This document shows, one piece after another, positions 1 to 8,701 of a stretch of 34,123 nt of DNA. Both the position numbers and the translations under genes were made by a program. The stretch covers positions 1-34,123 of the forward strand of contig NZ_JAQYWQ010000080.1 in the NCBI RefSeq assembly GCF_029379315.1, read 5' to 3'. The DNA is from Nostoc sp. S13 (GTDB taxonomy: Bacteria; Cyanobacteriota; Cyanobacteriia; Cyanobacteriales; Nostocaceae). The first letter of the stretch is position 1, and every line of letters starts with the position of its first letter. The notes beneath the pieces are model-generated. The model searched no databases. It was not told the DNA's origin and was given only the letters and a program-made list of their open reading frames with translations.

Positions 1-56
1 TTTGACTTTGCCACTCTTCAGATGTACGGAGCTTGTTCAAAACTCAAATAGGATTC

Positions 57-303
57 CTATAGCAGAATAGAAACTAGCTGAGTAGTTAATAGGACATATC
101 GTAAGTTCCAGCGATCTAGCAATACTCCTACCAAAGGAGTAATAACCAAGCCCATAGCTTGATTTGTAAATCCAGCTACACCAACTAATACAGCCGAATT
201 AGTTAATTGATAAACTAGCCATATTAAAGCAATTTGAGTCATCCAAGACCCAAAAAAGATAAGCTTTCTCCGATAACGAAACAAGAAAAATTCACGGATT
301 TAA
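57..303 (-). pseudogene. MFS transporter remnant (N-terminal part only)
   Basis: A reading frame of about 80 codons encodes the first transmembrane helices of a major facilitator superfamily exporter. After a basic RYRRKL stretch comes a GSWMTQIALIWLVYQLT helix, a GLVITPLVGVLLDRW helix and loop (the PxxGxLxDR motif typical of the TM2-TM3 loop), and the start of a third helix. It then hits a stop codon. Family members are usually around 400 residues, so over 80% is missing. No good start codon exists: the frame opens at a stop at 300-302 and only a TTG at 284 is available. I read this as a decayed gene, not a small protein. The original substrate cannot be told. Confidence 0.6.
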
Positions 304-714
304 GCGCAGACGGAAGTTCAAAATAAACAAATTTTAGTTTGTCTTTTTGGAATTTTTCTCTATTACTTGGTAGCATGAGCATTTCCCTATTTAAAAATTG
401 TTGCAGCCCTGTTTTGTTAAAATAGACTTCACTTAAAAATATGAATTAGTGGTTCGTAGTCAGCGATTTATCGCTCAATTTCAAGGGCTAGAGCCGCTGA
501 CTACGAACTTTTGTAATCTCTCAACATTCCTGAAAGAGTGTTAGCAGTACTTAATGTTAGTAAAACAGAAAGTTTGTGTACTTACTATTAGAAAAAAAAA
601 TAGACGCAGGATTACTAGAGTAGGTATATTACCATATTTGATCGAATATCCACAACCCTTACCGCGAAGCAGCAAGGGTTTGAAGTGGTTGATGCTCAAT
701 TAACACAGGTGACA
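300..714. other. Intergenic region with a dispersed hairpin repeat
   Basis: No convincing gene. It holds a perfect 14-bp inverted repeat (452-465 with 495-508, arm GTTCGTAGTCAGCG) around a 29-nt loop, and a smaller AACCCTT/AAGGGTT hairpin near 653-681 that could end transcription of the old yellow enzyme gene. Confidence 0.5.
452..508. repeat. 57-bp hairpin element with 14-bp arms
   Basis: The arms GTTCGTAGTCAGCG and CGCTGACTACGAAC are perfectly complementary. Inside the loop is a second small dyad (GCGATTTATCGC). Short dispersed hairpins of this kind are common in Nostocales genomes. It codes for nothing visible. Confidence 0.65.
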
Positions 715-1782
715 TCACAGCCAAGCTCGGTCGTATTGAACAGGCCAGAGTTTATCGTGTCCCAGCTGTTTGGCTGCCAGATGTGGCCAGTAAGGATTGC
801 GGAGTAGTTCACGTCCCAACAGCACTATATCAGCTACTTCTGTACGAATAATCTCATCAGCTTGTTCAGGGGATGTAATTAAGCCTACGGCTCCTGTATG
901 GATATTGGCTTCGCGGCGGATGCGTTCGGCAAACTGAGTCTGATAACCAGGTTTAATTGGTATATTAATGCCAGGTATAATACCGCCTGATGAACTATCG
1001 ATGAGATCAACTCCTAGAGACTTGAGTTTGTCACTTAAAGCGATACTTTGCTCGATGTCCCAACCCTTATCTACCCAATCGGTGGCAGAAATACGTACCC
1101 ATAGTGGATATGTCTGGGGCCAAACCTCTCGGACTGCTTGAACAACTTCTCTAAGCAGACGAGTCCGGTTTTCAAAGCTGCCACCATAATCATCTTGCCG
1201 TTGGTTAGAAAGGGGTGAGAGAAATTGGTGCAGTAGATAACCGTGGGCAGCATGAATTTCCACCACCTTGAAGCCAGCTTGCAGAGAACGTTTAGCAGCT
1301 TCGACAAAGGCGTTAATAACTTGTTGAATTCCCTCAAGACTGAGAGCTTCAGGAACTGGGCTATCTTTACTGAAAGCGATCGCACTACTCGAAACCAAGG
1401 GACGCCAACCTTCCTGAGATTCATCCAGTACTTTCCCTCCTTTGCTGGGTTTGGCAGTGCTGGCCTTTCTACCTGCATGAGCAAGTTGAATACCTGCAAC
1501 AGCGCCAAAGTTATGAATCAATGCCACAGTTTTGGCCAAAGTTTCTATGTGTGCATCTGACCAGATTCCCAAATCTTGCGGGCTAATGCGCCCACGCGGC
1601 TCTACAGCTGCTGCTTCTGTTAGGACTATACCTGCACCGCCAACTGCGCGAGAAGCCAGATGAATAACGTGCCAATCATTAGCATATCCATTTGTACTGG
1701 AATATTGACACATGGGTGAAACGGCGATGCGGTTGCGAAAGGTAACTTCACGAATCTTGAATGGTTCAAACAGATGTGCCAT
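715..1782 (-). CDS. namA: NADH:flavin oxidoreductase, old yellow enzyme family (YqjM/NamA-like)
   Basis: A 355-aa FMN-dependent ene-reductase of the YqjM/XenA (thermophilic-like OYE) class, which reduces activated C=C bonds with NAD(P)H. A complete TIM barrel is visible. The N-terminal LFEPFKIREVTFRNRIAVSPM leads into the FMN-tuning cysteine C25 (SPMCQYS), which separates this class from classical OYEs. The substrate-binding His pair is H177/H180 (IHAAHGYLLHQFLSP), followed by the NQRxDDYGGSxENR signature and a C-terminal phosphate-binding segment near LLGRELLRNPYWP. Length is normal for the family. An AAGGA sequence lies about 11 nt before the ATG. It is the only intact gene among remnants in this corner. 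The physiological substrate is unknown; xenobiotic or oxidative-stress roles are usual guesses. Confidence 0.93.
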   Translation of the reverse strand: MAHLFEPFKIREVTFRNRIAVSPMCQYSSTNGYANDWHVIHLASRAVGGAGIVLTEAAAVEPRGRISPQDLGIWSDAHIETLAKTVALIHNFGAVAGIQLAHAGRKASTAKPSKGGKVLDESQEGWRPLVSSSAIAFSKDSPVPEALSLEGIQQVINAFVEAAKRSLQAGFKVVEIHAAHGYLLHQFLSPLSNQRQDDYGGSFENRTRLLREVVQAVREVWPQTYPLWVRISATDWVDKGWDIEQSIALSDKLKSLGVDLIDSSSGGIIPGINIPIKPGYQTQFAERIRREANIHTGAVGLITSPEQADEIIRTEVADIVLLGRELLRNPYWPHLAAKQLGHDKLWPVQYDRAWL

Positions 1783-1968
1783 TGAGATTGATTCCTTCTC
1801 TTGCTAGGTAAAAGAAATTGGGGACGGATTTGCAGTATGAACTCGAATTTGCATTAAACGACTGTAAATTTTATCTTACGTACACTGAAATCAGCGATAA
1901 ACGCCACAGCCAACAAAAAAAATCCCAAGGCACAAACGCCGTTCCCCTGCCACAACCTGCCTCTGGTG

Positions 1969-2175
1969 TTAAATACTTGTTGAATGACTAGAATCCTCAT
2001 TAGGACTGGGAGGGATAGGCTGATCATCAGGCTCTTGGGTCTGGAATTCCCAGATATCGCGTTTTCCTAGTTCTTGATCCACTAATAACTGTAGATGATC
2101 TGGTAATTTATTGTTTTGCCAAATTGACCAAATTTCTCCACAAAATAATTCTTTTTCAATTTTTCCGAAAAACAT
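1969..2175 (-). CDS. Small hypothetical protein (68 aa)
   Basis: I do not recognise this protein. The frame is open from a GTG at 2199, but the ATG at 2175 is better because a GGAG sequence lies 9 nt upstream of it. The product has a mixed helical N-terminal half (MFFGKIEKELFCGEIWSIWQ) and a disordered Pro/Asp/Ser-rich tail (QEPDDQPIPPSPNEDSSH). There is no signal peptide or membrane segment. It could equally be a remnant given the decayed neighbours. Confidence 0.4.
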   Translation of the reverse strand: MFFGKIEKELFCGEIWSIWQNNKLPDHLQLLVDQELGKRDIWEFQTQEPDDQPIPPSPNEDSSHSTSI

Positions 2176-2366
2176 TGCTTTCTTCTCCAGTAATGTCACA
2201 ATTTCAGTTTAGTAACTCCTAATTTCTGAAGGATGAAGTAGCAAAATTTTCATCCTTCATTATTTCGCTGTCTTGAAAATATAGGTACATTCGCCCCTGA
2301 TACTGATTGTTAATAAAATCTCTCACCTGTGAATGTACCTTGATTCCTTGATCATTATTAATCACA

Positions 2367-2657
2367 TCATTGGCAATTGTGGTAAACCTCATTCACTGAT
2401 TTAAGGCTTTTTGAGAAAAGACCGAGTGTGCTTAAGGAAACTAGATTTAATCGCACTAAATTGATTTTGAGTTCCTTGACAGCATTATTTATGAAAGGTC
2501 GATGTTCAAAAAAATTGGTATCGATTACTTTGTTTCTTAAAGCTGTATTCGGTTGTATCCAGTCATTAAAAGTAACAACTTTTACTTCTAAGCCCTCCTG
2601 AGATGCCAGCTTGGTATTTACAAACTTCAAAATATCTTTAGATATGATTCCGATCAT
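2367..2657 (-). pseudogene. MetQ/NlpA-family lipoprotein remnant
   Basis: A 96-codon frame aligns with the middle of the methionine-binding lipoprotein family (MetQ/NlpA, the periplasmic component of the MetNIQ ABC importer). It contains GLEVKVVTFNDWIQPNTAL, then IDTNFFEHRPFINNAVKE, then KSLKSVNEV, matching the family pattern VxxFxDYVxPNxAL...DxNxFQHxPYLxx...KSLDEL. The signal peptide and lipobox before it and about 150 residues after it are missing, where family members run to about 270 aa. No metN or metI neighbour is present. This is an internal fragment of a lost transporter gene. Confidence 0.6.
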
Positions 2658-2777
2658 TCCAGAATCACTATTAAATATTTTGTTTTAGTATATTAGTAGC
2701 CAGCAAGGAGCATCACCTAATTTTTAGTTTCAAGCGTTTATGTTTGCAGTTAATTACAACTTTTAGAGGGGTTTAAT

Positions 2778-3085
2778 CTATTTGCACCACCAACTAGCGA
2801 TCGTCCAATCCTTTGATACCTGCTGGAGTACCTCTGGGATTCTAACCAAGGGTTTCCCGGTATCGGCCCAACAATCCTGCTTTTGTAAGAGTTTGTGATC
2901 AACTTGTACAGACTCATCTGCCTGTAGAGCAACAAACAGTGCGTCTGCGGGACAATACAGTTCGCACATAAAGCAGGTTTGGCAGTCACTTTTACGAGCA
3001 ATTCTTGGTGGGGCGTCTGATACCTTGTCAAAGACGTTGGTGGGGTAAGCCGAAACGCAGATCAGGAATCCAGATCCCGTAGCGT
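2778..3085 (-). pseudogene. 4Fe-4S ferredoxin-type gene, N-terminally degraded
   Basis: The minus-strand frame ending at 2778 encodes a ferredoxin C-terminal half with one complete cluster motif, DCQTCFMCELYCPADALF (C-x2-C-x2-C-x3-CP), and a tail ending VLQQVSKDWTIASWW. Upstream in the same frame is a damaged first motif, LICVSAYPTNVFDK, where related two-cluster ferredoxins have CxxCxxC..CPTNVFD. The last Cys-Pro has become Tyr-Pro and the leading cysteines are gone. No start codon exists before the damaged motif (the first ATG, at 2969, is inside the second motif). I therefore call a pseudogene, although a 63-aa single-cluster peptide could in theory be made. Confidence 0.55.
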
Positions 3086-3578
3086 TGCTCAGACATCGCC
3101 TTCAAGAACCCTTGTAATAAACGCTAAAAGTTTGCTTGGCATTAAATTTTAAGTTTATTGGCTAACCCACTTAATTTGCTGCTAAATCTACAACAAATCG
3201 ACCAAGTTACCGTAGTATATAGTTATGAGAGTCGCATAGATTGTGCTAAAAAACAAGAGGTTATTAAAATTTATTAATATTACTAATCAAAACCGTTCAG
3301 TTTGTGCCGAAAACTTCTCGAAAAAGTAAAAGACAAGAATTATAGTTCAGTTGTGTATAGTCAAATATGCTTTTGACTTTAAAACCAGCCAGATTTGCCC
3401 GAATTGGCTAAACTTTGACCTTATAATTCCTCAATCTCAAAAGCATTGGGGAATTATGAGTGTAAGTATGTTGTAACTGGCGTTGATCTCAGCATTGCAT
3501 AATCGCCCAAATTTCGTCCGATCTACTTGTCCTCAATGCTCAAAATAACAGATTCTGCGTCGAATAGGTTAAATGAAA
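3086..3578. other. Intergenic region, no gene seen
   Basis: AT-rich. The only clear structure is a hairpin at 3423-3457, downstream of the DUF2808 gene. Near 3093 a short frame reads MSEQRYGIWIP on the minus strand, which resembles the start of a flavin-dependent monooxygenase but runs only 20 codons. Confidence 0.4.
3423..3457 (-). terminator. Hairpin downstream of the DUF2808 gene
   Basis: Arms 3423-3435 (ATAATTCCTCAAT) and 3445-3457 (ATTGGGGAATTAT) pair over 13 bp with one G-T. It lies about 120 nt past the stop of the minus-strand DUF2808 gene. There is no good U-run, so the terminator role is weakly supported. Confidence 0.3.
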
Positions 3579-4142
3579 TTAATTCTCTGTACTCGTGTTT
3601 CCGTAAAATTGCAAGCGTCCAATCCCAATAAATTGGCCAGCAGTTTTCTTACCAGAGGGAAAAGCCTTAACGCCAAATAAATACACGCCATCACTAAAAG
3701 GATTGTAGTAAGTTTGCAGACCAATAGTAACCGTCTTACCTGGCTGTACAGGAGTATCAAAGGTTACTGTGAAAGTCTGTTGTTTGTCGTCGCCTTTTAC
3801 AGCTTTGAGTGCCAACTTTGAACCTTGGTGATTGCGTGTGCCTTCAAAAGCAAAAGTATCTTTCTGATTGAATTCAATATCTTCAGTCCCCTCAATCTGG
3901 TTAAAAGTAACCTGTTGCAACGGTTCCCCAGCCGTCGCTGGCACTTCCACAGTGAAATAGTACCTCGCATTCGGAACACTTGTATTGCTGTATGGAGTGC
4001 TGGCACTAACTAAACGTGGTGGTTCGAGAAAGGCGATTGTGCCATTGCTTAAGGTAACTGCATCGGCTACCGAATGAGGTAGTGAATATAATCCAGTACT
4101 AACAACAAATAGAGTACTAAAAAAAGTAGTAACGTCCTTCAT
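3579..4142 (-). CDS. DUF2808 domain-containing exported protein
   Basis: A 187-aa protein with an N-terminal signal peptide (MKDVTTFFSTLFVVSTGLYSL, cut near SVADA). The DUF2808 body follows: FLEPPRLVSASTPYS, ARYYFTVEVPATAGEPL, then alternating beta strands, ending in a conserved DGVYLFGVKAFPSG...GQFIGIGRLQFYG segment. The family is largely cyanobacterial, beta-rich, secreted or periplasmic, and of unknown function. Length is normal. It is monocistronic, with a long intergenic region on both sides, so it is probably regulated on its own. No catalytic motif can be seen. Confidence 0.85.
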   Translation of the reverse strand: MKDVTTFFSTLFVVSTGLYSLPHSVADAVTLSNGTIAFLEPPRLVSASTPYSNTSVPNARYYFTVEVPATAGEPLQQVTFNQIEGTEDIEFNQKDTFAFEGTRNHQGSKLALKAVKGDDKQQTFTVTFDTPVQPGKTVTIGLQTYYNPFSDGVYLFGVKAFPSGKKTAGQFIGIGRLQFYGNTSTEN

Positions 4143-5154
4143 AATTTTTTTACCCCAATGATTTTTATCTGGGACTTAAATGATTAAGTCTTGTTTCAAA
4201 TACCCATAGTTAAGCCTGATAAAATCAATTACTACCGTCTTTATCTAAAATTAGCAACTGTAATCAACTTTACCGACTATTTGTAAGGCAGTTTTGCTGT
4301 AATTGTAGCACGCGATTTCAAGTTGTCTAGGAATAAAAAATTTAAAATTTAACTATTAATTTTACCGAAATTTCTATTAGTAAATTCCCTCAAAAGTCGA
4401 TGATTTTACCGGGCTTTGACTACACATAAACACTCGTAGATTGATAAGTTTGCCGTAGTTTAAATAATTTCATACATCTGTAAATTGATAAATTTATCGT
4501 AGTTTAAAATAGTAAATTATCATGTAGTGTTTGAGTCCAATCAAAGCTACTACGAGTTGTTTAATCAGGCTAATATAAGTTGGAAAAAAACACAAAAAAA
4601 GTGCTACTCGAAAAGATGCAGAGCTAGGAGCTAAAAAAAACTAGAAATAACGGCGTGGCTGAATGCACACTACCGTCAGATAGTATCTGGGGAACCTATC
4701 GTTCCCATTGTTACCGGCAATGAATAAGTATCTTTTTTTGACAACCCTGTCCCTCTACGTGGATGAGGGCTTTGACCTTTTTTTAATTAATTTGGGCTTC
4801 AGAGCAACCACTGATAGCGAAGCGTTAGCGAGTCCTCGAGCGTCTTCCAATTTTTAATTAATAATTTTTAATTTTTAATTGGAGCGTTCGCCTTTGGCGT
4901 CTCGTAGAGAAGCGACTTGACGGTGAGCCGTTCATCCAGTTGGTGATGGACTTTTGCGCTTGGATTTTGCAGGTGGTGCTGCGACTAGAGCAAACCAAGG
5001 GTGAACAAATGGATATGTGAATTTTTACATGGATCTCTGACTGTGAAGCCTACGATAGAGAAATACAAGTAAGAAACCCTTATCGATCTCCTGGAACCTT
5101 TGATGCCAGTAGGCGTTGAGCACTAGTAATTGCAATAAATAGGACTCGTATAGT
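4143..5154. other. 1-kb intergenic region with repeats
   Basis: No coding signal. It contains the promoter side of the DUF2808 gene, a 29-bp direct repeat pair (4436-4508), a CCCTC/GAGGG hairpin (4751-4769) followed by a T-rich run, and a Nostoc-type patch of TTTTTAATT repeats flanked by AGCGTTAGCGAGT and GCCTTTGGCGTCTCG segments (about 4810-4920). Confidence 0.5.
4436..4508. repeat. Imperfect 29-bp direct repeat
   Basis: Units 4436-4464 and 4480-4508 both read GTARATTGATAARTTT, then NCGTAGTTTAAA, and are offset by 44 bp. They lie about 300 bp upstream of the DUF2808 start and 650 bp upstream of the kinase start. No function is assigned. Confidence 0.45.
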
Positions 5155-6507
5155 ATGAGCTACTGTACCAATATTGATTGCCTGCGTCCGCAAAATTCTG
5201 ACAGATCTCGTTTTTGTAATAGTTGTGGTCAGGAATTGCTACTCAAACAGCGATATCGTCCACTCGCTGTCATTGGATGCGGTGGCTTTGGTAGAACGTT
5301 TTTAGCTATTGATGAACATCTTCCAGATCAACCCAAATGTGCAATCAAACAGCTATATTTCTCACAGGAAAATACTGAGGTTTGGCACAAGGCAGTCAAA
5401 CTATTTCACCAGGAAGCGCTTCGTCTCAATGAACTACAACACTCTCAAATACCTAAATTACTAGCGCACTTTGAACAAAATCAAAAGTTTTATATCGTCG
5501 AGGAATTAATAGATGGACAAACACTCGCCCAGGAATTACAACAACAAGGCGTTTTAAAAGAATCGCAAATTTGGGAGATATTAAAAAGTTTATTGCTCAC
5601 ACTGCAATTTATCCATTCCCAACAAGTAATCCACCGAGATATTAAACCGGAAAATATAATGCGGCGTTCGGTTCGAGGAGACCTAGTTTTAATAGATTTC
5701 GGAGTTGCTAAATTAGCCACTAATACGAGGCAACTTCGTACAGGCACAATAGTAGGTAGTCCAGAATATATTGCTCCCGAACAATTGCGAGGAAAGGCAT
5801 TACCAGCTAGCGATCTTTATAGCTTGGGTGTAACATGTATTTACTTACTTACGGCTGTTTCTCCTTTTGATTTGTTCGATGTTACTAACGATCGCTGGGT
5901 ATGGCAAGAACATTTACCAGCAGATAATACTGTTAGCGATCGCCTCTGTGAAATCTTAGATAAACTTTTACAAAATGCCGTTTCGCAACGCTTACAATCT
6001 GCAACAGAAGCGTTGCAGACACTGGAACAACAACCAAAGAAATTGCTAAATATTTCTAATTATCATACATTAACCACTATTGATTATAAGCATTTGCATG
6101 ATTTATTAGCAAAAGGAAAATGGCAATCAGCAGATCGAGAAACTTGGGATCTGATGTGTCAGGCACTAGCAAAGCCTAGAGGTAGCTATATATTTAGTAG
6201 TGAGCTTGATAAATTTCCTTGTGAAGATTTGCAGACCATTGATCATTTATGGATGAATTATAGTCATGGACGCTTTGGTTTTAGCGTGCAAACAGTTATT
6301 TACAAAAAGGTAAGTGGAGACTATGGAATTTTTTGTAATCAAGTTGGTTGGCATATATACAATTATAGTTATGCCAACTCGGAATTCAATTTTAGTCTCA
6401 AAGCACCAATCGGTCATTTACCCTCACGCATTTGGATTGGTGGTTCTCAACCGTGGCGATACCCCAATGCTTTAGCTGTAAAACTAGCAGCCTGTGGCAT
6501 TAGTTAG
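5155..6507 (+). CDS. Serine/threonine protein kinase with zinc ribbon and C-terminal GUN4 domain
   Basis: A 450-aa three-part protein. Residues 1-30 form a small zinc ribbon (C4, C9, C21, C24). Residues 34-295 form a complete Hanks-type kinase: glycine loop GCGGFG (41-46), lysine in CAIKQL (K65), catalytic HRDIKPEN (D162, N167), DFG at 181 and APE at 207. It should therefore be active. Residues about 300-450 form a GUN4-like domain (YKHLHDLLAKGKW, FPCEDLQTIDHLW, GRFGFSVQ, FSLKAPIGHLP). GUN4 domains bind porphyrins such as Mg-protoporphyrin IX, so the enzyme may sense tetrapyrroles. Kinase-GUN4 fusions occur in cyanobacteria; the target is unknown. There is no membrane segment, so it is cytosolic. 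It is monocistronic. Confidence 0.92.
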   Translation: MSYCTNIDCLRPQNSDRSRFCNSCGQELLLKQRYRPLAVIGCGGFGRTFLAIDEHLPDQPKCAIKQLYFSQENTEVWHKAVKLFHQEALRLNELQHSQIPKLLAHFEQNQKFYIVEELIDGQTLAQELQQQGVLKESQIWEILKSLLLTLQFIHSQQVIHRDIKPENIMRRSVRGDLVLIDFGVAKLATNTRQLRTGTIVGSPEYIAPEQLRGKALPASDLYSLGVTCIYLLTAVSPFDLFDVTNDRWVWQEHLPADNTVSDRLCEILDKLLQNAVSQRLQSATEALQTLEQQPKKLLNISNYHTLTTIDYKHLHDLLAKGKWQSADRETWDLMCQALAKPRGSYIFSSELDKFPCEDLQTIDHLWMNYSHGRFGFSVQTVIYKKVSGDYGIFCNQVGWHIYNYSYANSEFNFSLKAPIGHLPSRIWIGGSQPWRYPNALAVKLAACGIS

Positions 6508-6685
6508 TTTTGTTAAAAAAATATAGGCATTAAATTTTAATTCCTAACGCCGTGTGCAACTTTCTCTCAAGCCTCTCGGACTCTGGGGGAGAGGAATGGA
6601 AGCGGGGTTTCAAGAATAAGTCGCACATTGCGTTTCCTATCATAGAAATAGCGCAAGAACCGATAAAACTTTTTTTCCTACCACT

Positions 6686-7156
6686 ATGACTTCAGATACC
6701 AAACCCATTTTTGATACCCTGGCTGACAAAGAGTCTGCAATCGACTGGAACCGACTGCTGACCGAAATCCTGGCCGCTTTCGACTGCTCTACAGGTACCA
6801 TCCATGCCCTGAATCAGGACAGCCAGTTATTGCACCTAAAGGCTTACCAGGGTATTCCAGAATTCCTGTTGCCTAAAATGACGGTAATTTCCATTGGCAA
6901 AGGAATGGCCGGTGTCGCCGCCGAATGCAAGCGACCCGTACAGATTTGCAACCTGCAAACCGACGAATCGGGGGTGGCCAGACCCTCGGCAAAAGAAACC
7001 AAGGTAGAAGGCTCCATCACGGTGCCGCTGATGCTGAATGGCCGATTGCATGGTACCTTGGGCATTGCCAAGCCGATTTCCTACGAATTTACTTTGGAAG
7101 AGGAAGAGACACTGATGGAGATTGGAGAGGCCATTAGCCGGAAAATCGTCAGTTAA
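6686..7156 (+). CDS. GAF domain protein (156 aa)
   Basis: A single GAF sensor domain with almost nothing else. It has an N-terminal helix (IDWNRLLTEILAAFDCSTGTIH), the core ISIGKGMAGVAAECKRPVQICN (the GxGxxGxVAxTGxPxxIxD pattern) and a C-terminal LNGRLHGTLGIAKP strand pair. GAF domains bind small ligands such as cyclic nucleotides, bilins or 2-oxoacids. The chromophore-binding cysteine arrangement of phytochromes is not evident. The gene is visibly richer in G+C than its neighbours (CTGACC, GGCCGG codons), which may point to a different origin. It faces cas6 convergently across 102 bp; no link with CRISPR is shown. Confidence 0.75.
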   Translation: MTSDTKPIFDTLADKESAIDWNRLLTEILAAFDCSTGTIHALNQDSQLLHLKAYQGIPEFLLPKMTVISIGKGMAGVAAECKRPVQICNLQTDESGVARPSAKETKVEGSITVPLMLNGRLHGTLGIAKPISYEFTLEEEETLMEIGEAISRKIVS

Positions 7157-7258
7157 CCTCGCACTTGGGAAAAACTGGATATATGCAGTTGTTGCAATCG
7201 TTAACTATCAAATCTTCTAGTTTCAGTCTTCTTGTAGAGAAATAGTTAATGGTGGGTT

Positions 7259-8455
7259 TTAGTCTTCGTTAGGGGAATTAGTTATTGCAATCTGCTCGGT
7301 TCTGAAACTGTTGCTTTGCTCTTTAAGCGATCTTCTGGCTAATTTCACATAAGTTTTGACGGTCAACATGGGCATCTCTAAATCTTCAGCGATCGCTTTT
7401 AATGATTCCCCCATCTCCCGCCGGGCCAAAATAGTTGCCCAGGTAACAGCAATTTTATCAGTCCGTTGCCCTCCTGTGCGTTTGCGTTGTGCAGTGAATA
7501 TACTTGTCAGTTCCTCAATTCGCTCTCCTAGCAGATTTGTTAGCAACTGAGTTGATTTATTCGCCTGCTGCTCTACCCAATCCAACCGAGTTTGTCCTAA
7601 CCCAAATGTGGTTTTATGTCCTGTGCCACAGTAAGGAGCAAGTTGTACTAAAGCATAAAACAACTCGCTAAATTCAGAGTTAGCTAAAGCTGCTTTGGTT
7701 AAACCAAATGAGATTGCGCCCGTGAAACCTGTCACCGATCCACGCTTACCAGCTGCCACTTTTTCTGATTGCAAGCGGTGTTGATGAATAATCACCCCTT
7801 CATCTATCCATTTGAGAAAAGATTCTTGTTCTATTGGCATCGCTGAAAAGTCATTCCAGCGACGTAGGTAGCTATGAAAAAGATTCTCTGGCACAGGCAG
7901 AGGGAAATGATTACCTTTGCGACGAAAACTTGTAGGTGAGATAAAGCTGAAACTGATTGTAGAAGGTCTATCTGTAGATAATTGCAGTACTTGTTTGTAG
8001 GTAGTCGGTGCATGGGCAATGCTCACCTGTTTTATCTGTAGACAGGTACCTTTTAAATCTAAGCTTTGTGGTAGTTGGGTTAACCAGTGTTTGAGAAACT
8101 GTGCTACCCGTTGAGATAGAGCATTGACGTGCCAGTAGTAAATTTGGTTGGCTTTCAGTTTTATTTGTTTGCCACTAGCTACCAATTGACCTGACAGCGC
8201 TGAGATATTGAAGGGCTTTTCTGACTCTCCATCATGGAGATAGGCAGATAGCTGTGGGTCGAATTGTCGCACCTGGTCAAGAAACCACGCGTGGAGTGCG
8301 ATTGTGTACTGCGAGTAAAGCAAAGCAGCAGCTGTTGACTCTAGCTCAAACACTAACCCTACCAATTCGGTTTCATCTGCCCATGTCAAAGCAGAATCTG
8401 GAGATTTTTGCTTCGACTTTAGTTTGCGACTAGTGGATGTAGCTGCTTTTGGCAT
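7259..8455 (-). CDS. cas6: CRISPR pre-crRNA endoribonuclease Cas6 with C-terminal HTH-like extension
   Basis: A 398-aa RAMP-fold Cas6, which cuts the pre-crRNA inside each repeat. Supporting motifs are SPTSFRRKGNHFPLPVPE followed by LRRWN (173-201), GSVTGFTGAISFGLT (239-253), and the C-terminal glycine-rich loop APYCGTGHKTTFGLGQT (273-289), which marks Cas6. H55 (TIALHAWF) is a candidate catalytic histidine. Cas6 proteins usually end shortly after the glycine-rich loop. This one continues for about 105 residues, including GESLKAIAEDLEMPMLTVKT (349-368), which looks like a helix-turn-helix. The gene stands apart from the main operon, and array 1 ends 136 bp upstream on the same strand. A possible -10 box (TACAAT) lies at 8486-8491. 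Confidence 0.88.
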   Translation of the reverse strand: MPKAATSTSRKLKSKQKSPDSALTWADETELVGLVFELESTAAALLYSQYTIALHAWFLDQVRQFDPQLSAYLHDGESEKPFNISALSGQLVASGKQIKLKANQIYYWHVNALSQRVAQFLKHWLTQLPQSLDLKGTCLQIKQVSIAHAPTTYKQVLQLSTDRPSTISFSFISPTSFRRKGNHFPLPVPENLFHSYLRRWNDFSAMPIEQESFLKWIDEGVIIHQHRLQSEKVAAGKRGSVTGFTGAISFGLTKAALANSEFSELFYALVQLAPYCGTGHKTTFGLGQTRLDWVEQQANKSTQLLTNLLGERIEELTSIFTAQRKRTGGQRTDKIAVTWATILARREMGESLKAIAEDLEMPMLTVKTYVKLARRSLKEQSNSFRTEQIAITNSPNED

Positions 8456-8485
8456 CGCTTAAAACGGGAACAAATAATGCTCAAC

Positions 8486-8491
8486 ATTGTA
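8486..8491 (-). promoter_or_regulatory. Candidate -10 box for cas6
   Basis: TACAAT on the minus strand, 31 nt before the cas6 ATG. No clear -35 box at ideal spacing. Read-through from the array 1 leader is an alternative source of cas6 mRNA. Confidence 0.3.
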
Positions 8492-8591
8492 CGCAATTTC
8501 CATCATCTTCGAGAAATCAATCAGTCTACAAACACTTATTCTCTTTCCAGAAAAAAGCTATTGTGAGCTATGAGAAAAATAGCACTCGAAT

Positions 8592-8701
8592 GTTTCAGTC
8601 CCCGTAAGGGGATTTGGTTAGTGGAAACGTGACAATAGTATGACAATCCTGTGTTTTTCTCAAGGTTTCAGTCCCCGTGAGGGGATTTGGTTAATGGAAA
8701 C
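8592..8701 (-). CRISPR. CRISPR array 1: two repeats, one spacer
   Basis: Repeats of 37 bp at 8592-8628 and 8665-8701 flank a 36-bp spacer (8629-8664). On the plus strand they begin GTTTCAGTCCCCGT and end GGAAAC. Read on the minus strand they begin GTTTCC, contain a CCCC/GGGG stem and end ACTGAAAC, the usual 8-nt 5' handle of type I/III crRNAs. The left copy carries changes (GTAAGG, TTAGTGG) as expected at the leader-distal end. This, plus the conserved sequence to the right, sets transcription on the minus strand, towards cas6. Confidence 0.9.

Noticed and set aside
1071..1560. Two overlapping frames (minus 1071-1508 and plus 1243-1560) inside the old yellow enzyme gene
   Set aside because: Both are in other frames of a gene with unmistakable family motifs and have no protein-like composition.
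2750..3031. 93-codon minus-strand frame over the ferredoxin remnant
   Set aside because: It is the neighbouring frame of the same DNA. The cluster motif with correct Cys spacing is in the frame ending at 2778.
4751..4769. CCCTC/GAGGG hairpin with a following T-rich run as a terminator
   Set aside because: No plus-strand gene lies upstream that it could terminate, so I do not call it as a feature.
8592..8701. Plus-strand transcription of arrays 1 and 3
   Set aside because: On the plus strand the repeats end GGAAAC and not ACTGAAAC, the conserved leader would be downstream, and the degenerate repeat would be leader-proximal.
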